Source: Serpula lacrymans var. lacrymans S7.9
Lineage: Eukaryota > Basidiomycota > Agaricomycetes > Boletales > Serpulaceae
Assembly: GCF_000218685.1 (NCBI RefSeq)
Contig: NW_006763292.1
Coordinates: 450,775-514,774 of the forward strand
DNA: 64,000 bases
Direction of reading: 5' to 3'
A model generated the notes under the pieces. That model was not told where the DNA came from. It saw only the letters and a list, made by a program, of their open reading frames with translations, and did not search any database. Below, one piece after another: positions 22,808 to 34,889 of this stretch (positions within the stretch are counted from its first letter, which is position 1; every line of letters begins with the position of its first letter). Position numbers and translations under genes: made by a program.

Positions 22808-25712
22808 TTGGGCCTTCTTTTCCGACCAGCAGGTCAACAAAATGAAGGCTCAGGGAAAAGAATTCGGAGCTTAGGTAACTTGGGTGCCTTCACTCCTCGA
22901 AACAATGAAGTAAACAACAACAAGGTGGCCCCTGCTCCGGGGTGTTGCATGAGCAATAATGGAAAGAAGGGGATGGCTCCCCAATTTGTAAATAAATTTC
23001 TAAATTTGTTATCTGAAGTATGTACTTGTATACGAAGCTGTGACTGTGGATTCATCTTGGACCCACCTGACGATATAACTGCTTTAAGCGCTGATTCAGA
23101 GGGTCAAGATGATGAAGGAGTTGATGATAGAAATACTTACAATACCACCGCTGTACCAGCGTCTCCCTTGGAGTGTGGCCCCGGCGAGACAAACAATAGG
23201 GTGCTTGATTCTGGTAAAAATATAATAGAAAAACATGTATCTTTCAATACTTCTTTGGAGCCACCCTTTCCTGAAATCCCAAAGTGTGTGTTGATGCGCA
23301 CATACTTATTCCAAAAGGAGATCTGTTTAGACGTTGGCGTGAAAAACCTTGCCCGAGGCACAGTACACCCAACCCGTGCACTGATTGATTCAGGCGCTAA
23401 CAGCATCTTCATAGATCAGGTCTGGGCGGAGCAAGTTGGACTCCCCCTTGTAAAATTAGATGTATCTATTCCCGTCTATAATATTGACAGTACGCTTAAT
23501 GTGGGTGGCTGCATCACGCACAAATGTTCTTTTGTTGTTGAGTACCAAGGACACAGAGAACGAGTCACCACCAAAGCTACTCAACTAGGGAAGATTGATT
23601 TAATCTTGGGCTGGACCTGGCTGTTTAAACACAATCCTGAGATCAACTGGCAGACAGGGGTTGTCACATTGTCACGTTGTCCTCAGGAGTGTAAAAACTT
23701 GGGTACATCGAGTTGCGTCCGTCAAACTGAGTGTCTCGAAAAAATAAACGCTGGTCACGTTTATGAGCTCAGATTTTTAGAAAAGATTGACAATGACAAT
23801 GACAAGGTAAAACCCGAGGAACAGATTAAGAGGCTGGTACCTCCCGATTACCATGACTTCTGGAAATTCTTTTCTAAACATAAATCAGAGCAATTCCCAG
23901 AGGCTAAGCCTTGGGACCATGCTATAGATTTGAAGAACACTTTCAAACTGAGAAAAGAACATATGATACCACTCTCTGCTCCAGAAAGAGATGAGGTTTC
24001 TAGTTTCATAGATGAACAGCTTAGGAAGGGTTACATCAGACCCTCCAAAAGCCCTATGACATCCCCGGTGTTCTTCATTCGTAAAAATGATGGTAAAAAG
24101 TGTATGGTTATGGGCTATTGTTACTTGAATGAGTACACAGTTAAAAACGCGTATCCACTACCTTTGATCAGTCAGCTAGTAGACAAGTTGGCTGGTGCCA
24201 AGATCTTAACAAAGATGGATCTCCGATGGGGGTACAATGATGTACAAATCAAAGAAGACGATGCTTGGAAGGCCGCGTTCACGTGCCACCGAGGATTCTT
24301 CGAGCCCCTCATCATGTTCTTTGGGTTGACCAATTCACCGGCAACCTTCCAGAGCATGATGAACAAGATTCTTGCGGATATGGAGAACTGTGTTGTTATT
24401 TACATTGACGATTTATTAATATTTACAAAGTCGGACAATAAGGCTGAGCATGACAGGAACGTGCAAGAAGTCCTTTGACGCTTACAGGAATGGGAACTAT
24501 TTGTCAAACCCGAAAAATGTAATTTTAAAGTGAAGGAAGTAGACTTCCTCAGTATGATAATTGGCCAGAACGGAATCAGGATGGACCCTGAAAAAGTTCA
24601 AGCTATATTGGATTGGCCTGAACCTACTCGCATCAAAGGAGTTAGGGCCTTCCTTGGCTTAGGCAATTAATTTCTACCAAATATTTGTTGAAAACTTTGC
24701 AAACATAACAAGACCGTTGAACAATCTCACTAAAAAGGACATTGTTTGGCATTGGGGTGCCAAGGAACAAGAAGCTTTTGATAAGCTTAAACAGGAATTT
24801 ACAATAGCGCCCATATTAGCATTTCCAGAATTAGACAAAGAGTTCTGGCTAGCAACCGACTCTTCTGATTTTGCTACTGGGGCTGTGTTATCAATTAAAT
24901 GCCCTGACAATTTTTGGAGGCCTTGTGCCTATTTATCACATAGTTTTTTGCCTACAGAGTGCAACTATCAAATTTACAATAAGGAGATGCTGGCCATCAT
25001 TCAAGCTTTATAGCACTGGCGGCACTACTTAGAAGGTGCTAGGCACCAATTTGAAATTTGGACCGATCATAAGAATCTGGAGTATTTTATGACAGCCCGA
25101 GACTTGAACCAAAGACAGGCTCACTATGCAGTGTACTTGTCTAGGTTTAATTATAAATTAATTCATAAACCTGGACCTTTGACAGAAGAGAAGATCATGC
25201 CAACGGCGTAGAAGATGACAACAAAGGTGTAACCCTGATTGACCAATCAAGGGTTGCCAATGTTAGAATTGGGCAGGATTCTGATCTTCTGGAAGCCTTC
25301 AAGAAAGACATCTCCTTGGAAGAAAAGGTGCATCTTGATGGCAATGAGAACTATTTATGGGAAGACGGGCTCTTCCATTTTCAAGACAAATTCTATGTGC
25401 CTGAGTCCGCAAGGATCAAGGCAATAGATAGACATTACAACACTCCAGTGGCTGGGCACCCTGGGTGGCAACAAACAATGGAGTTGATCTCCAGAAACTA
25501 CATGTGGCCTGGCATGGTTAAAGACGTACAGGAGCATGTAAAATCCTGTCTGAGATGTGCCATGGCAAAGAATTTGCATCAACTGCTGGCGGGTAAACTC
25601 GTGCCAAATCCAATACCAGCTGGTCCCTGGCAGGATATATTGGTTGATTTTACAACGGACCTACCCAAATCAAATGGGTATGATTCAGTAATGGTAGTAG
25701 TGGATCGCTTCA
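22808..25712 (+). pseudogene. pol: Ty3 pol: protease, RT, RNase H, partial integrase
   Basis: One long frame (22808-24478) holds the protease active-site block ALIDSGANSIF (about 23380) and the reverse transcriptase with VFFIRKNDGK, KMDLRWGYNDVQI, GLTNSPATFQSMMNK and the catalytic YIDD at 24401-24412. It is cut by TGA at 24476, where the family has Arg, consistent with CGA to TGA. The RT continues as LQEWELFVKPEKCNF, and a stop TAA near 24668 falls in the connection. RNase H carries FWLATDSSDFATGAV (24842) and a TAG near 25012. The chromodomain-less integrase has the zinc-binding region HYNTPVAGHPG and CLRCAMAK, then WQDILVDFTTDLP with the first catalytic Asp, ending at VVVDRF (25712). The remaining catalytic residues are absent. 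Confidence 0.88.
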
Positions 25713-26023
25713 TGTTTGTCATAAATATGGAAATGCAGACATGTAGATTTTTATTTTCTCACAAGATCGTTGAAGCTTCCTATTATAATCCAGAAAGAAA
25801 ATCAGTTGTGTTGATGTGTCGCAATGGTGCAGTCAATTTCTTAAATCCATACATTTTAGTATTATGTTGTCATAACCACAACATCAAGTGTATTTTGTCA
25901 AGCTGTGCAGCAAAAGGTGCCATGTTTTATATTACCAATTATATTACCAAGATGGATCTGAAAACACACAAGATGCTGCCTTTGCTGTCTCGAGCTGTTT
26001 CAAAAATATGTAATGCTAACCTC

Positions 26024-26446
26024 TGTGACAACACCCACAAGATTCTATCTTGGGGCACTGGAGCACAGCTAACTACAACTCAATGGTAGGAAAGGAAGTG
26101 TACAACCTATTAAAGGAGGGAGGTTGTCTTCACTAATATTGGTATACACTAGGAGAGGACACACTGAGTCCTTCCCCATGTATTGCTCCAGTATATATAC
26201 TACAATACATGAGGTACTATACAGTTGATACATAAAGTTTAAAGTTCGATGTCCAGCATGTGACCAGTTATATGTTGAGTCTAGACACTGGTCAGGTGAT
26301 ACATCATGATTGGTCATGTTACTATGAAAAGTCCGAAAAGTAAGTAAAGTAAATGGTCATGTGATCAGTCACCTAACTTGGAAAATGAAAAATAAAAGTA
26401 CAGAGAAGTGAAGCATAAAGTAGGTGCTGGTATGTCAATTGTAACA
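26024..26446 (+). mobile_element. Solo LTR, family B, TSD ACCT(C/T)
   Basis: It begins with a degraded start, TGTGACAACACCCACAAG, and ends ATGTCAATTGTAACA. From GAGTCCTTCCCCATGTATTG onward it matches the family-B LTRs at 43,490 and 61,260. ACCTC precedes it and ACCTT follows, so the duplication is 4 of 5. The first 100 bp are far more diverged than the rest. It splits the Helitron Rep text. Confidence 0.75.
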
Positions 26447-28377
26447 ACCTTGACTACTGTACAGGCTGCCAAGATGTTGTTGCATAAATGCCTCAGTCAA
26501 TTTGCTCAACAACAGCAGATCCACACACAGCAAACTGCTCGCTATATTAAAGGATTCAATGATGGTGTCTCATCTCACTTTACTGTCCCTATGCTGTCTG
26601 GACTCTTGATGAATTACGTTTATGATGCCTTTGCTCTGACAAACCAATCCTCACAAGATACAAACAACAAAAATGAGGTGATGAGGAGTTTTCATTGCAT
26701 ATTCAGATAAATAGAAAGGGTGATTCAATTGCTATGAATCAAATACATCATTACTTATATTGTAGTGGAACATTACAAAATATGAATTTCTTCAATTTTT
26801 GTCGTTGTGTTTGCCTGGAACCGGTTAGCAAAAGTAACAAATTGAAGAATACTAGTGATTCTTGCCTTGGTGTACTGAAAAGACATGTTCTGACACCGCG
26901 GCACAATCTTCATTTCACCCATATACTCCTCAAGCATACTAATGGTGAGCATGGAGATAGACAAGTTGAGTATATACCGCGCATAATTGGTACAACTATC
27001 TTTTGTTGGTCTAACTCTTGAGCTTGGTATTTATTTTCCCTTGCCCATTATGAACCATTTAGTATATCTGTAAATTTATTTGAAAAAGATGAGCTACTGG
27101 AGGATGTGTACAACAACTACCATTTTACACCACAAAGCAAGGAGATAATGAATAACTGGGATGCTATTTATGAGTACAAAGATGAGCAGGATACAGACAG
27201 ATTGTGTAAATGAACTGCAGCCGCACTCAACAGTCAACAGGATACAGAGAACCTAAAAAGCTATGACATTTATGCTGAATTGAGAAAAGATCAGACTATA
27301 TTGAGTCCCACTTTATGTAAATGTGACTTACAAATACAAGCCGCTGTCCTCCATCTATAATATTCTGAGTGGCTCCAATCAATGCATTCTGTTTCTGACA
27401 TCAGCCATCCTACTCCCCCCATACACTCAAACAAAATGAATCCATACCTGATTATTTTTGATTCTACTCCAGAGATGGTGAAGAAATGAAAGATTGAGAT
27501 CAAGGATCAGGAGAAAGTTGCTTCCCAAAATCAACAAAATGCCTTGAATCCTGAAGAGCAAGGCACTGGCCTTCTCATCGGAGATACTGCGGCTTTCTGA
27601 GGAACAATGTCCGGTGATGATGCTGATAAATTTACTCTGATGATGATAAAAGTAAGAGTGTCTGCAAACCTACAATATCAGGGAAAAATCCACAGACAGA
27701 ACTTGTGACTACCGACCAAATTTCTGAAAATATTGCATTCAAATATGCTTGCTTTGAACGCCAAGCAACACATCTGCTATGATATAATCACTGATTGGTT
27801 CATCAAAAAACATGTTGAAAAACATCCTGACACACTCTCACAGCTGTTAATGGTGATGACGGGCCCAGGAGATACAGGAAATACTCATGTTGTCAAAGCA
27901 GTGCAGGCACTCATGGGAGTTTATTAAAGTGCACACAAAATTTGATTCCTGGTGCCTACCGGATCAGTGGCTGCTCTCATCAATGGAATGACCATCCACA
28001 AAGGCCTCGGCATCAAAATCAAAGCCAATAAAAATGGGAAGCCTAATTGTGGTGTTGGAGATAGTAACTAGGACCAATGTACAGAATTGGACTCAACTAT
28101 GTGATGAATGGCACAATATAGAAGTGGTTCTGGTCAATGAATCTTCCATGGTAAGTCTTCAGTTAATATGTGAGGTGGATCATGCTCTGTGTTACGCCAA
28201 GGAAGAGCCATCTGGATGGTTTGGAGGGATTGCTGTGATATTTGCAGGTGATTTTTATCAATTTCCGCTGATTAGAGGAACACCATTATTCACCCCAATA
28301 TCACCTTATGCCAGCACAAGTGATCAAGAGTTATTGATGAGACTGGGCTGACTTGCTTGGAAGGCTGTCACAATGGT

Positions 28378-28604
28378 GATAAAATTGGATAATGACCAGA
28401 CCAGGGATTGAACCTGGAACCTTCTGGATACATGCCAGCTGCTCTACCAATTGAGCTATATGGCCAAGGTTATACAATATAGGATCTTAAACATGACATG
28501 CAACCACGGACGTTTTACACAGTATAGCTGCTGCATACTGGATTGGCTTACAAATCAGAGGTATTATCCTATGGGGTATTGGTATGTCAGAGTATATTCT
28601 AACA
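28378..28604 (-). mobile_element. Short tRNA-bearing repeat (SINE-like), copy 2
   Basis: About 225 bp, running from GATAAAATTGGATAATGACC to GTCAGAGTATATTCTAAC, is nearly identical to 41,064-41,287. Inserted in the Helitron helicase, it is flanked by AATGGT on both sides (28372-28377 and 28605-28610). The coding text resumes with TEQQRM after it. The tRNA-like part lies at 28393-28465. Confidence 0.75.
28393..28465 (-). tRNA. tRNA-like sequence inside the repeat, copy 2
   Basis: The same 73 nt as at 19727, but with an acceptor 3' strand TCTGGTC that pairs better with GGCCATA. Box A and box B are intact. Position 33 is A, so it is probably a pseudo-tRNA. Confidence 0.55.
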
Positions 28605-30979
28605 AATGGTAGTGACTCTGACAGAACAGCAACGTATGAAAGACGATATTCCATATGGTGAGGCCATGCTATGTTTCAGAAATCAACAGTGTATGTATAA
28701 CAATGTTGATCTCTTTAATAGTCGTGCTATGAAATTGATTGAAAGTCCCAATGGGGTCAAAATGAAATTAGGAGATAATGTGTCAGTTATTGCTTCCACC
28801 AATTCCCTCAGAGAAACCCTGAATGATATCAAAGCAGCAAATAACTGCAATTCTGACTCAGCTAATGTCCTTGTGGCTTGCACAGCTTTTGGAAAGTGCA
28901 CCATACCTGGAACACCAGTATCCAAAGAAATTCAAGAATATCTCTTGCATCTCAATATGTTTGCCTTTTTTGCTTCTGGGGCATTTCCAGTATTGATCCC
29001 CCTATATATTGGTATGTCTGTTATATTATGTTTTAGTAGTATATCTACTGAACTGGGAATTACCAGTTGTTCTCAAGGTTTTGTCTGGAAATTTGACACG
29101 GCATGTTGTCCATTCAGTTTCACCTACTGTACATGTGTTATGGGGGAATTTCCTCAAAGTGCGGTACATTTCAGTGGTCTACCTTAAGGTTATTTTCTAA
29201 TAACACCTGTTTTTTGGGCTTTTACTACATTGGTACCTAATAATGGAGATGGGAAATTGACACAAATTATCTGAGTGACCCGACTACAGATCCCCATACA
29301 ACCGGTGTTTGCAGTCACAGAACAGTCAACACAAGGCAAAATTTACTGAAAATTCTTGTCAACTTACACAAAGGTGGGTTTGCTACATATGTTGCAACTT
29401 CTCATGCTAGCACATGTCAAGGTCTATATATTACACAACCTGTGACCATTCAAGAATTAAACAAATCACTCCCTCACAACCTAGAAGCGGAAACCAAACA
29501 GTTTGAAGCACTGGAGCACAATACATATGTTCGCTTTTGTATAACGGACACTTCTTTAGTATCTGTTCCAGATCCTGAGTCTGAGCATTGAAAGCTTCCC
29601 TCCACTTTTGTCGCAAAGTTCCTCCACGACACTCATACCCCTTCACTAATTCCAAAACAAAAAAGACCAGACATCAAACTAGTACAGCCTATCACCCAAG
29701 CTTGTTCTTCCACAGCATCTGACATGACTTCAAGTGTGGCTGGAAAATGTAGATGGATGCTCAATGGTGTGGCAACTTCAGCAACCTCAACAACTTCGAC
29801 TTCTATAATACATGAGCCATTTATATATTGCCCAAAAAACTGATAAGTCAATCCCCTGAGAGGTGTTCATGTTCTACTTCACTTTTATTTGTTATCTACT
29901 TCTTCACCAAAGTTGCCACTCCCTGCCACAGCTTTGCCTTTTTTGCCTACAGACATAGCTTAAATAACGGTTGTGACTTGCATAATTAGTCTTATGCGTA
30001 TGATGCAGCTTTTATGTTGTTGTTTTACACTCATTGTCTAGCTACCGATACATAGAAAGAACAATGGAAATCACTTGGACCACTATCCTCACAACTAACA
30101 CTTGCTTTTAATCAGCTACTTACATCAGAAGAAAAATTATTCTTGACAACCCTCTTCAATACCCTGCACAACAACTTCTGCAAATCTCTTGCAGAACATA
30201 GTCCTTGTTATTTTTGCCATGCTGGTACTCAAGGTATGTCTGCCTGTGAAACTATTTTATGTGCTGACAGAAAATGATCCTTGGGAGACATCTGCAGTTC
30301 TTTGCTGCCCAAAAGGTTGCTTCATCCAAAATGATATACATTTAATTTGTCACAGCTTACCCACAATATGCAACTCCCAACTATGGTTGAAACTCTCCTC
30401 AAATGCTTTGGTAAGTCCGACTGCTTTGTCCTGTTCCTTACAAATCTAGATTTATCTCTGTCTCTATAATACAAAGGGCTTCCTTTGACAAGTCTTGCAA
30501 ATCCACAGTGAGCACTTCTTGTAATTATTTCTTAGACTCATGTATTTCACTATAGCACATTCTAATAATTCTGGTGTTTGAGATGGACCCCATCTTGTCT
30601 GTAATAATGCTACCTCTTAGTCTAATTTCTATTCCACGGGCAGGTGGTGAAAAAACTCTGTATGAGATCTGTAGTGCAATATATTTAGGCAGATACCATT
30701 TTGCAGCTAGGATGTTTGATCGTGATAGCAAGATATGGAGATATGATGGACAATGTAACAAAGGTTTCCCTGTATTGGAACAGAATGTATGTGACTTGAC
30801 GCAATTACATTCTTATCCTGCTCATCTCTACGTTTACACCATCAAGGCAGATTCCCCCTGGTGATTTGCATTCAATGCCTGTTCCCCATACACGTCTGTG
30901 ACTCCCTGAACAGTTTAAAAAGGTTAGTTATTGTGCTCTATATCTACATCCCATGTAACTCAAACTGTTTTCTACCCTA

Positions 30980-32051
30980 ATGTCTTCTTCCCTTGTCAAA
31001 TGTCCTGCTACACTGGCTGCTGATGATGGCAATGTTTTTGTGTCCCCTCCCCTCACTCCCTCTTTTCCTCCTGGAGAAGACTGGCTGTCTCACTGGGGGC
31101 AAAATTCTATGCTATATATGAAAACATTTGAAAACCACTTGAAAAATAGAGACTTTGTTTCTTAGCAAAATTTCTTTACATAACATTGGAGATATTTTGC
31201 TCACCATTTTTTCAATATTTTCACATGAAACATTAGGGAAAACATCCAAAATATATTGTCACAAAACATTTTTCCACTCAGTGTAGATGTACTACTGATT
31301 ACCAATGTTTTGCGAAAATATATTTTGTATATTTTCCCCAATGTTTCTTAGGAAAACATTGGAAGAATATGGAGCAAAATATTTCCAATATTATTATTCA
31401 AAGAAACATGCTAGGACACAAAGTCTATATTTTTCAAGTGTTTTTTACATGTTTTATTATAAAACATAGGATTTTGCCCCCAGTGTCTACTGCTCCCTCT
31501 ACCCCAATCCGTGTGCATAAACCCAATGTCAACAATCCTCTGTGGCTCACTCTTCAAGCATGTCTGTGTTGTGGTCTAGCTGGCAACATCTCCACTGTAA
31601 AGTTCAACATTCCTAATATTCAAGACACTAATGGTGTGCTCATCCACCACGGCAAATATCACACCAAGCTTCTTGAGTTTTCAACAGTGGAAGCTGAGAT
31701 TTATCTAAAGTTGTATGTCTCATTATTTCCTTCTAGCTATATATAACTTTACATATTCTAACATGATTTAGATGGACCATTTTGGGGTCTTAGGATAAAA
31801 GCAAAAGCAACAAGTCTCATTCTGACACACCAGTTCCATTGACATAGAGTGCTTGAAAAGAAAAAAATGGGGAAGACTTCAAGCACTTGGAAGGGTTGAA
31901 CTTGGATATTGGTGATGTGGCTATTGATGGCAGGAAAAAAAAATGCAAAGCTAATGGTGACACCAGCATTCTTATATCTTCCACCAAGAAAGGCAACTAC
32001 AGACTGCCTGCTGTGTCTGAAAATTTAAATGCTTTTGAGATGGTGAACTAA
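30980..32051 (+). pseudogene. Unknown gene U, interrupted by a foldback MITE
   Basis: The first part (30980-31090) encodes a Ser/Pro-rich segment ending PPGEDWLS. After the MITE, reading resumes in frame with TAPSTPIRVHKPNVNNPLWL and CCGLAGNISTVKFNIP to KLLEFSTVEAEIYLKL (31489-31710). A GTATGT donor near 31712 and a TTTAG acceptor near 31770 lead to a Ser/Lys-rich linker. A last block, GEDFKHLEGLNLDIGD and GNYRLPAVSENLNAFEMVN, stops at about 32051. In-frame stops occur in the linker (near 31795 and 31843). Deleting the MITE and one TCT copy restores the frame, which supports a real gene before insertion. I do not recognise a domain. It lies just after the Helitron and could be cargo, but this is not shown. 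Confidence 0.5.
31091..31485. repeat. Foldback MITE, CACTG ends, 3-bp TSD TCT
   Basis: A 395-bp element begins CACTGGGGGCAAAATTCTAT and ends with the reverse complement, ATAGGATTTTGCCCCCAGTG. The two halves pair along most of their length, including CACTTGAAAAATA.AGACTTT on both arms. TCT flanks both ends (31088-31090 and 31486-31488). CACTG termini with a 3-bp duplication point to the CMC/CACTA group. Confidence 0.88.
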
Positions 32052-32611
32052 CTACCACACTGCATTTTTTTTGGAACTTTGAGTTTTTTGGCCATGTACA
32101 ACAAATTGCTTGACCAAATGTTGTTGTAACGGGGCTAAAACACAAATTGATCTGAAACAATACCTGTCCCACTAACCTGGTGCTAGTCATAAGATCACGC
32201 TCACTGCTCATGCAGACTCCATACCTATCCACTCCTTATTACTGTGTCATCCTCATGGCGTCCCAAAATGACATAGAAAATTACAAATAAAACATAAAAT
32301 TTTGCATCAGCATTTTGATTACATGAAAGAAAGAATGTGGAGCAACATGGAAATTCTATTGTTATTAAAGAGCAGTCAGAAAATTTAATTTAGTCAATGT
32401 GAAATCACTTCAAATTGTTTCAAATTCAACAGAAAGTATTCTAGCTCTACAAAATTTAATATTTTAACAAATATAACTGCAAAACCAAAATATCTCATTT
32501 TCTATCTTATTTTCTGATATTGGAAAAATAGGTATTTTAATGGCCGTTTAAGGAAGGGCCAAAATAAGATATTTTGAGACACTTGAAACACATCGCCCAC
32601 CCATTGCCTGA
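32052..32611. other. AT-rich stretch, no gene seen
   Basis: No coding region can be supported. The part from 32490 to 32580 holds related words in both orientations (CCAAAATATCTCATTTT and CCAAAATAAGATATTTTG), which may be the remains of a further small inverted-repeat element. Confidence 0.35.
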
Positions 32612-34000
32612 TCATCGGCCAATAGTTGTCCGCTCACTGGGTATCTGCTGCCCTACAATTGCCCCGCATGACAGATAGATACACCTACCTGTACTGCTGT
32701 AGAATATAATACCTGAGAAATACTGTACACCGGGAACACAAGCCAGTTGTGCTACCCATCTACTAGGATGGTATTTTAATCGTACATTTCTCACTAGTTT
32801 TTCAAAATCATTTGGAGTAAGAACACTGGTGTGAGTGAAAAAGGTATCCCACCATACATTGCAAGGCGTTGTGGAGCTCAGGTGGGTAAGGACAGGCCAA
32901 GGAGCTTCCACTGCAGAAGGCAGGGTCTTTGAAGTAACAAAAAATTACCATACATTCATAAAATGGAGAATGGTGTGTGAGTTGTCCCATTCCGTGTCTA
33001 AGCCTCCACGCAGTATTCACTGTTTTTCCGAGTCAACTTGTTTGAGCTCTTCTAACCTCTGATGCTCCTGCTCCCTCTGAAGCTCCAGCTCCTGTTGAAT
33101 TTGGGTGTTCCTTTCTTCAAGCTCTACTTGCGCAGCAGCTGCCAAAGTACTCAAGGATCTCTAATGTTTGTAAGCCTCTCAAGATAACTTCCGTAGTTTG
33201 TTGCTAGATGAGAGATCACACGCCCGTTTGTGACTGCAAGGGGTAAATGTGCTTTTCAATTTCCTTTCATCACTGATATTAACGTGAAATTCGCCCTCAA
33301 TGTCTGATGCTACGGAGCAACAGAGTAATTACACAATTAGAGTAGACACATCACTTACTTTTCTGCTTGGGTGCATACAAAGCTTGCGGTATTTTGCTTG
33401 TACCACTGTTAGGTCCATTTGGCATATATTTGTCAATGGACATTGCACTCCCCATTGTCGGTTATGTTGCGGGTTTCTGGAAGGAATATATCAGAAGGAT
33501 TGCAGAAAGATAAGGAGCCCGGTAGACGCAGCACTCATAAGCTGGATCCAATTTATAAATCTCCCATTGTTTGATTAAACAGTGGACAAGTTTACTGGAC
33601 GCAAATCAGAGGCAATGGCACATAGTGAATAGAAAAAGTACTAACCCATTGAGATTAAAAACCCGAGGCCAGAGGCCTTCATCATGTACTGTTGGCTCGA
33701 GAGTAGCCCCAGGAATATATCTCCATGCAATATTACCAGATGGAAATACTTCAAGGACGATCCTCTTCCATTTATTCTCCCACCCCTTGAAAACAGTGTC
33801 TCCACTGTTAGCTATGAACTCATTGTAATCCACAAATATCAGCCTCAAATAAGGATGTTGGAGCAAGCGCAAAGGTTGCGATGGAATAATGATGCTGGGG
33901 CAAGGACCATAAAATGATCAAAGATTTATCCTTGAGGACATAATTGCAATCAATTTGTGATGTGAAAACACCGCAGATTGGAAAGGTGATATTAGTAAAT
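32612..34000 (-). pseudogene. Agaricomycete unknown gene W, C-terminal half
   Basis: Read downward, the text has LRLIFVDYNEFIANSGDTVF, GWENKWKRIVLEVFPSGNIA, WRYIPG and HDEGLWPRVFNLNGLVLFLF (33850-33620). A probable intron region follows, then a C-terminal block PWPVLTHLSSTTPCNVWWDT, FFTHTSVLTPNDFEKLVRNV and RLKYHPSRWVAQL (32900-32720), ending near 32612. Both blocks are familiar from a high-copy basidiomycete protein of unknown function whose length is usually several hundred residues. The middle contains frame changes and I cannot place the exons, so I treat it as broken. No catalytic motif is known to me. Confidence 0.55.
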
Positions 34001-34406
34001 CACTAGTGCACGGCACAAGTGAGCGCTAGAAATAAAGTTAATACGAGAGTGGAAGGGAAGCAGATCCTAGTGTGCTGTACAGGAAATGCTAAGCAGGAGA
34101 GTGAGTGAATAGGAGGGAGGACAGTATAAACCACTTGATGTTGATACGACTGGAGACAAAAGACACTCAATTATGGCATCAGGGCATTATGAATGATCAA
34201 CACTCTACATCTACGTAAACCTAAGAGAAAGGTTGGGGAATCAATTGTAACCCTAACCAAATGGAGGTCAGAGCCAATGAGAGCTTAATTTTGATATGAA
34301 CAATCAGTACAATAGTACTATAGAATAGGCAAAAGTACACATGTGAGAGAGAGAGAACTGTGATGAGATCAGAGCTCATCTCCCACCGAGTGTAATGACA
34401 AAAAAT
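34001..34406. other. No gene seen
   Basis: Purine-rich on the plus strand (GAGAGAGAGAG near 34345) with no useful frame. It may be an intron or spacer between the two minus-strand blocks. Confidence 0.3.
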
Positions 34407-34889
34407 TCAAGTTGGGTCAACTGCTTCAAGTTTGGGGGAGAGAGAAGAGGAATATATTGTTGTGGGAAAATGCACATACCTTTTGAATGGATCTAGTGTG
34501 CCATGAGGAGCCAGAAGGTTCTGTTGAACAGCAAAGCATAGTTTGCCTTGCTGATTTACAGGGCTGAAGATATACTTGATGCAGCCTTGTACAAGTGCTT
34601 TTTGCCTATCACCTCCAGGGTAAAACAATACTTGGCTATTACCCAGATGAGTCAACAACATAGCAAACATCACTCGACCTTGGGCAAAGTGGGCACACAA
34701 CAGAACATAATATCCTGGCACTAGATGTCTCTGGTCGAGGGGCATATGCACGCCAGTGGTCTTGTGGTTTTCAAGGCCTAGTTTACTACTCACACAGGTT
34801 GAATTGAGTGGATCAGATATAACAGCCCCGACCTTGTCTTCACTAATTCCACCACCATTCAACAATGCACTCTCCACCACTTTTGTCAT
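34407..34889 (-). CDS. Open frame, unknown protein (possibly an upstream exon of W)
   Basis: A 160-codon frame has plausible protein composition: KLGLENHKTTGVHMPLDQRH, LVPGYYVLLCAHFAQGRVMF, QKALVQGCIKYIFSPVNQQG and HGTLDPFKRYVHFPTT. The pattern of Gly, Tyr and His residues resembles a recurring basidiomycete family, but I cannot name it. It may be a separate gene or a 5' exon of the gene at 32,612-34,000. It overlaps the start of another open frame on the plus strand. Confidence 0.35.
   Translation of the reverse strand: MTKVVESALLNGGGISEDKVGAVISDPLNSTCVSSKLGLENHKTTGVHMPLDQRHLVPGYYVLLCAHFAQGRVMFAMLLTHLGNSQVLFYPGGDRQKALVQGCIKYIFSPVNQQGKLCFAVQQNLLAPHGTLDPFKRYVHFPTTIYSSSLSPKLEAVDPT

Larger units (their letters stand above)
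22440..25712 (+). mobile_element. Ty3/gypsy-type retrotransposon, gag to integrase, 3' truncated
   Basis: The order gag zinc knuckle - protease - reverse transcriptase - RNase H - integrase is that of Ty3/metaviral elements. No LTR of this element is recognisable in the window. The coding text stops abruptly inside the integrase at about 25,712, where Helitron sequence begins. Confidence 0.85.
25713..30864 (+). pseudogene. Helitron 1: 5'-truncated Rep/helicase with C-terminal extension
   Basis: This relic belongs to the Helitron rolling-circle transposons, whose Rep nicks DNA through HUH and Tyr residues and whose SF1 helicase unwinds it. The HUH part is missing. The text begins in late Rep with FLNPYILVLCC and the Tyr block MFYITNYITKMDLKTH (about 25925-25965). 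A Rep tail (26450-27020) follows. The helicase runs from about 27733: the P-loop reads GPGDTGNTH, so the lysine is lost; PTGSVAALINGMTIHKGLGI lies near 27955-28020; and Walker B reads NESSM instead of DESSM at 28137. Later blocks include EQQRM, DLFNSRAMK, ISTELGIT and EALEHNTYV. A C-terminal region (29700-30861) with SLGPLSSQLTLAFNQLL and GRYHFAARMFDRDSKIWRYD resembles the cysteine-protease-like tail of basidiomycete Helitrons. A solo LTR and a tRNA-bearing repeat interrupt it. Inactive. Confidence 0.82.

Noticed and set aside
25239..25427. Short frame between RNase H and integrase as a separate gene
   Set aside because: The integrase N-terminus is read continuously in another frame across the same bases.
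31369..31480. Start of the 125-codon frame at 31,369
   Set aside because: Its first 39 codons lie in the foldback MITE; only the part after 31,486 belongs to gene U.
32480..32590. A third foldback MITE
   Set aside because: Only a short inverted match around AAAATAAGATATTTT; no clear ends or duplication.
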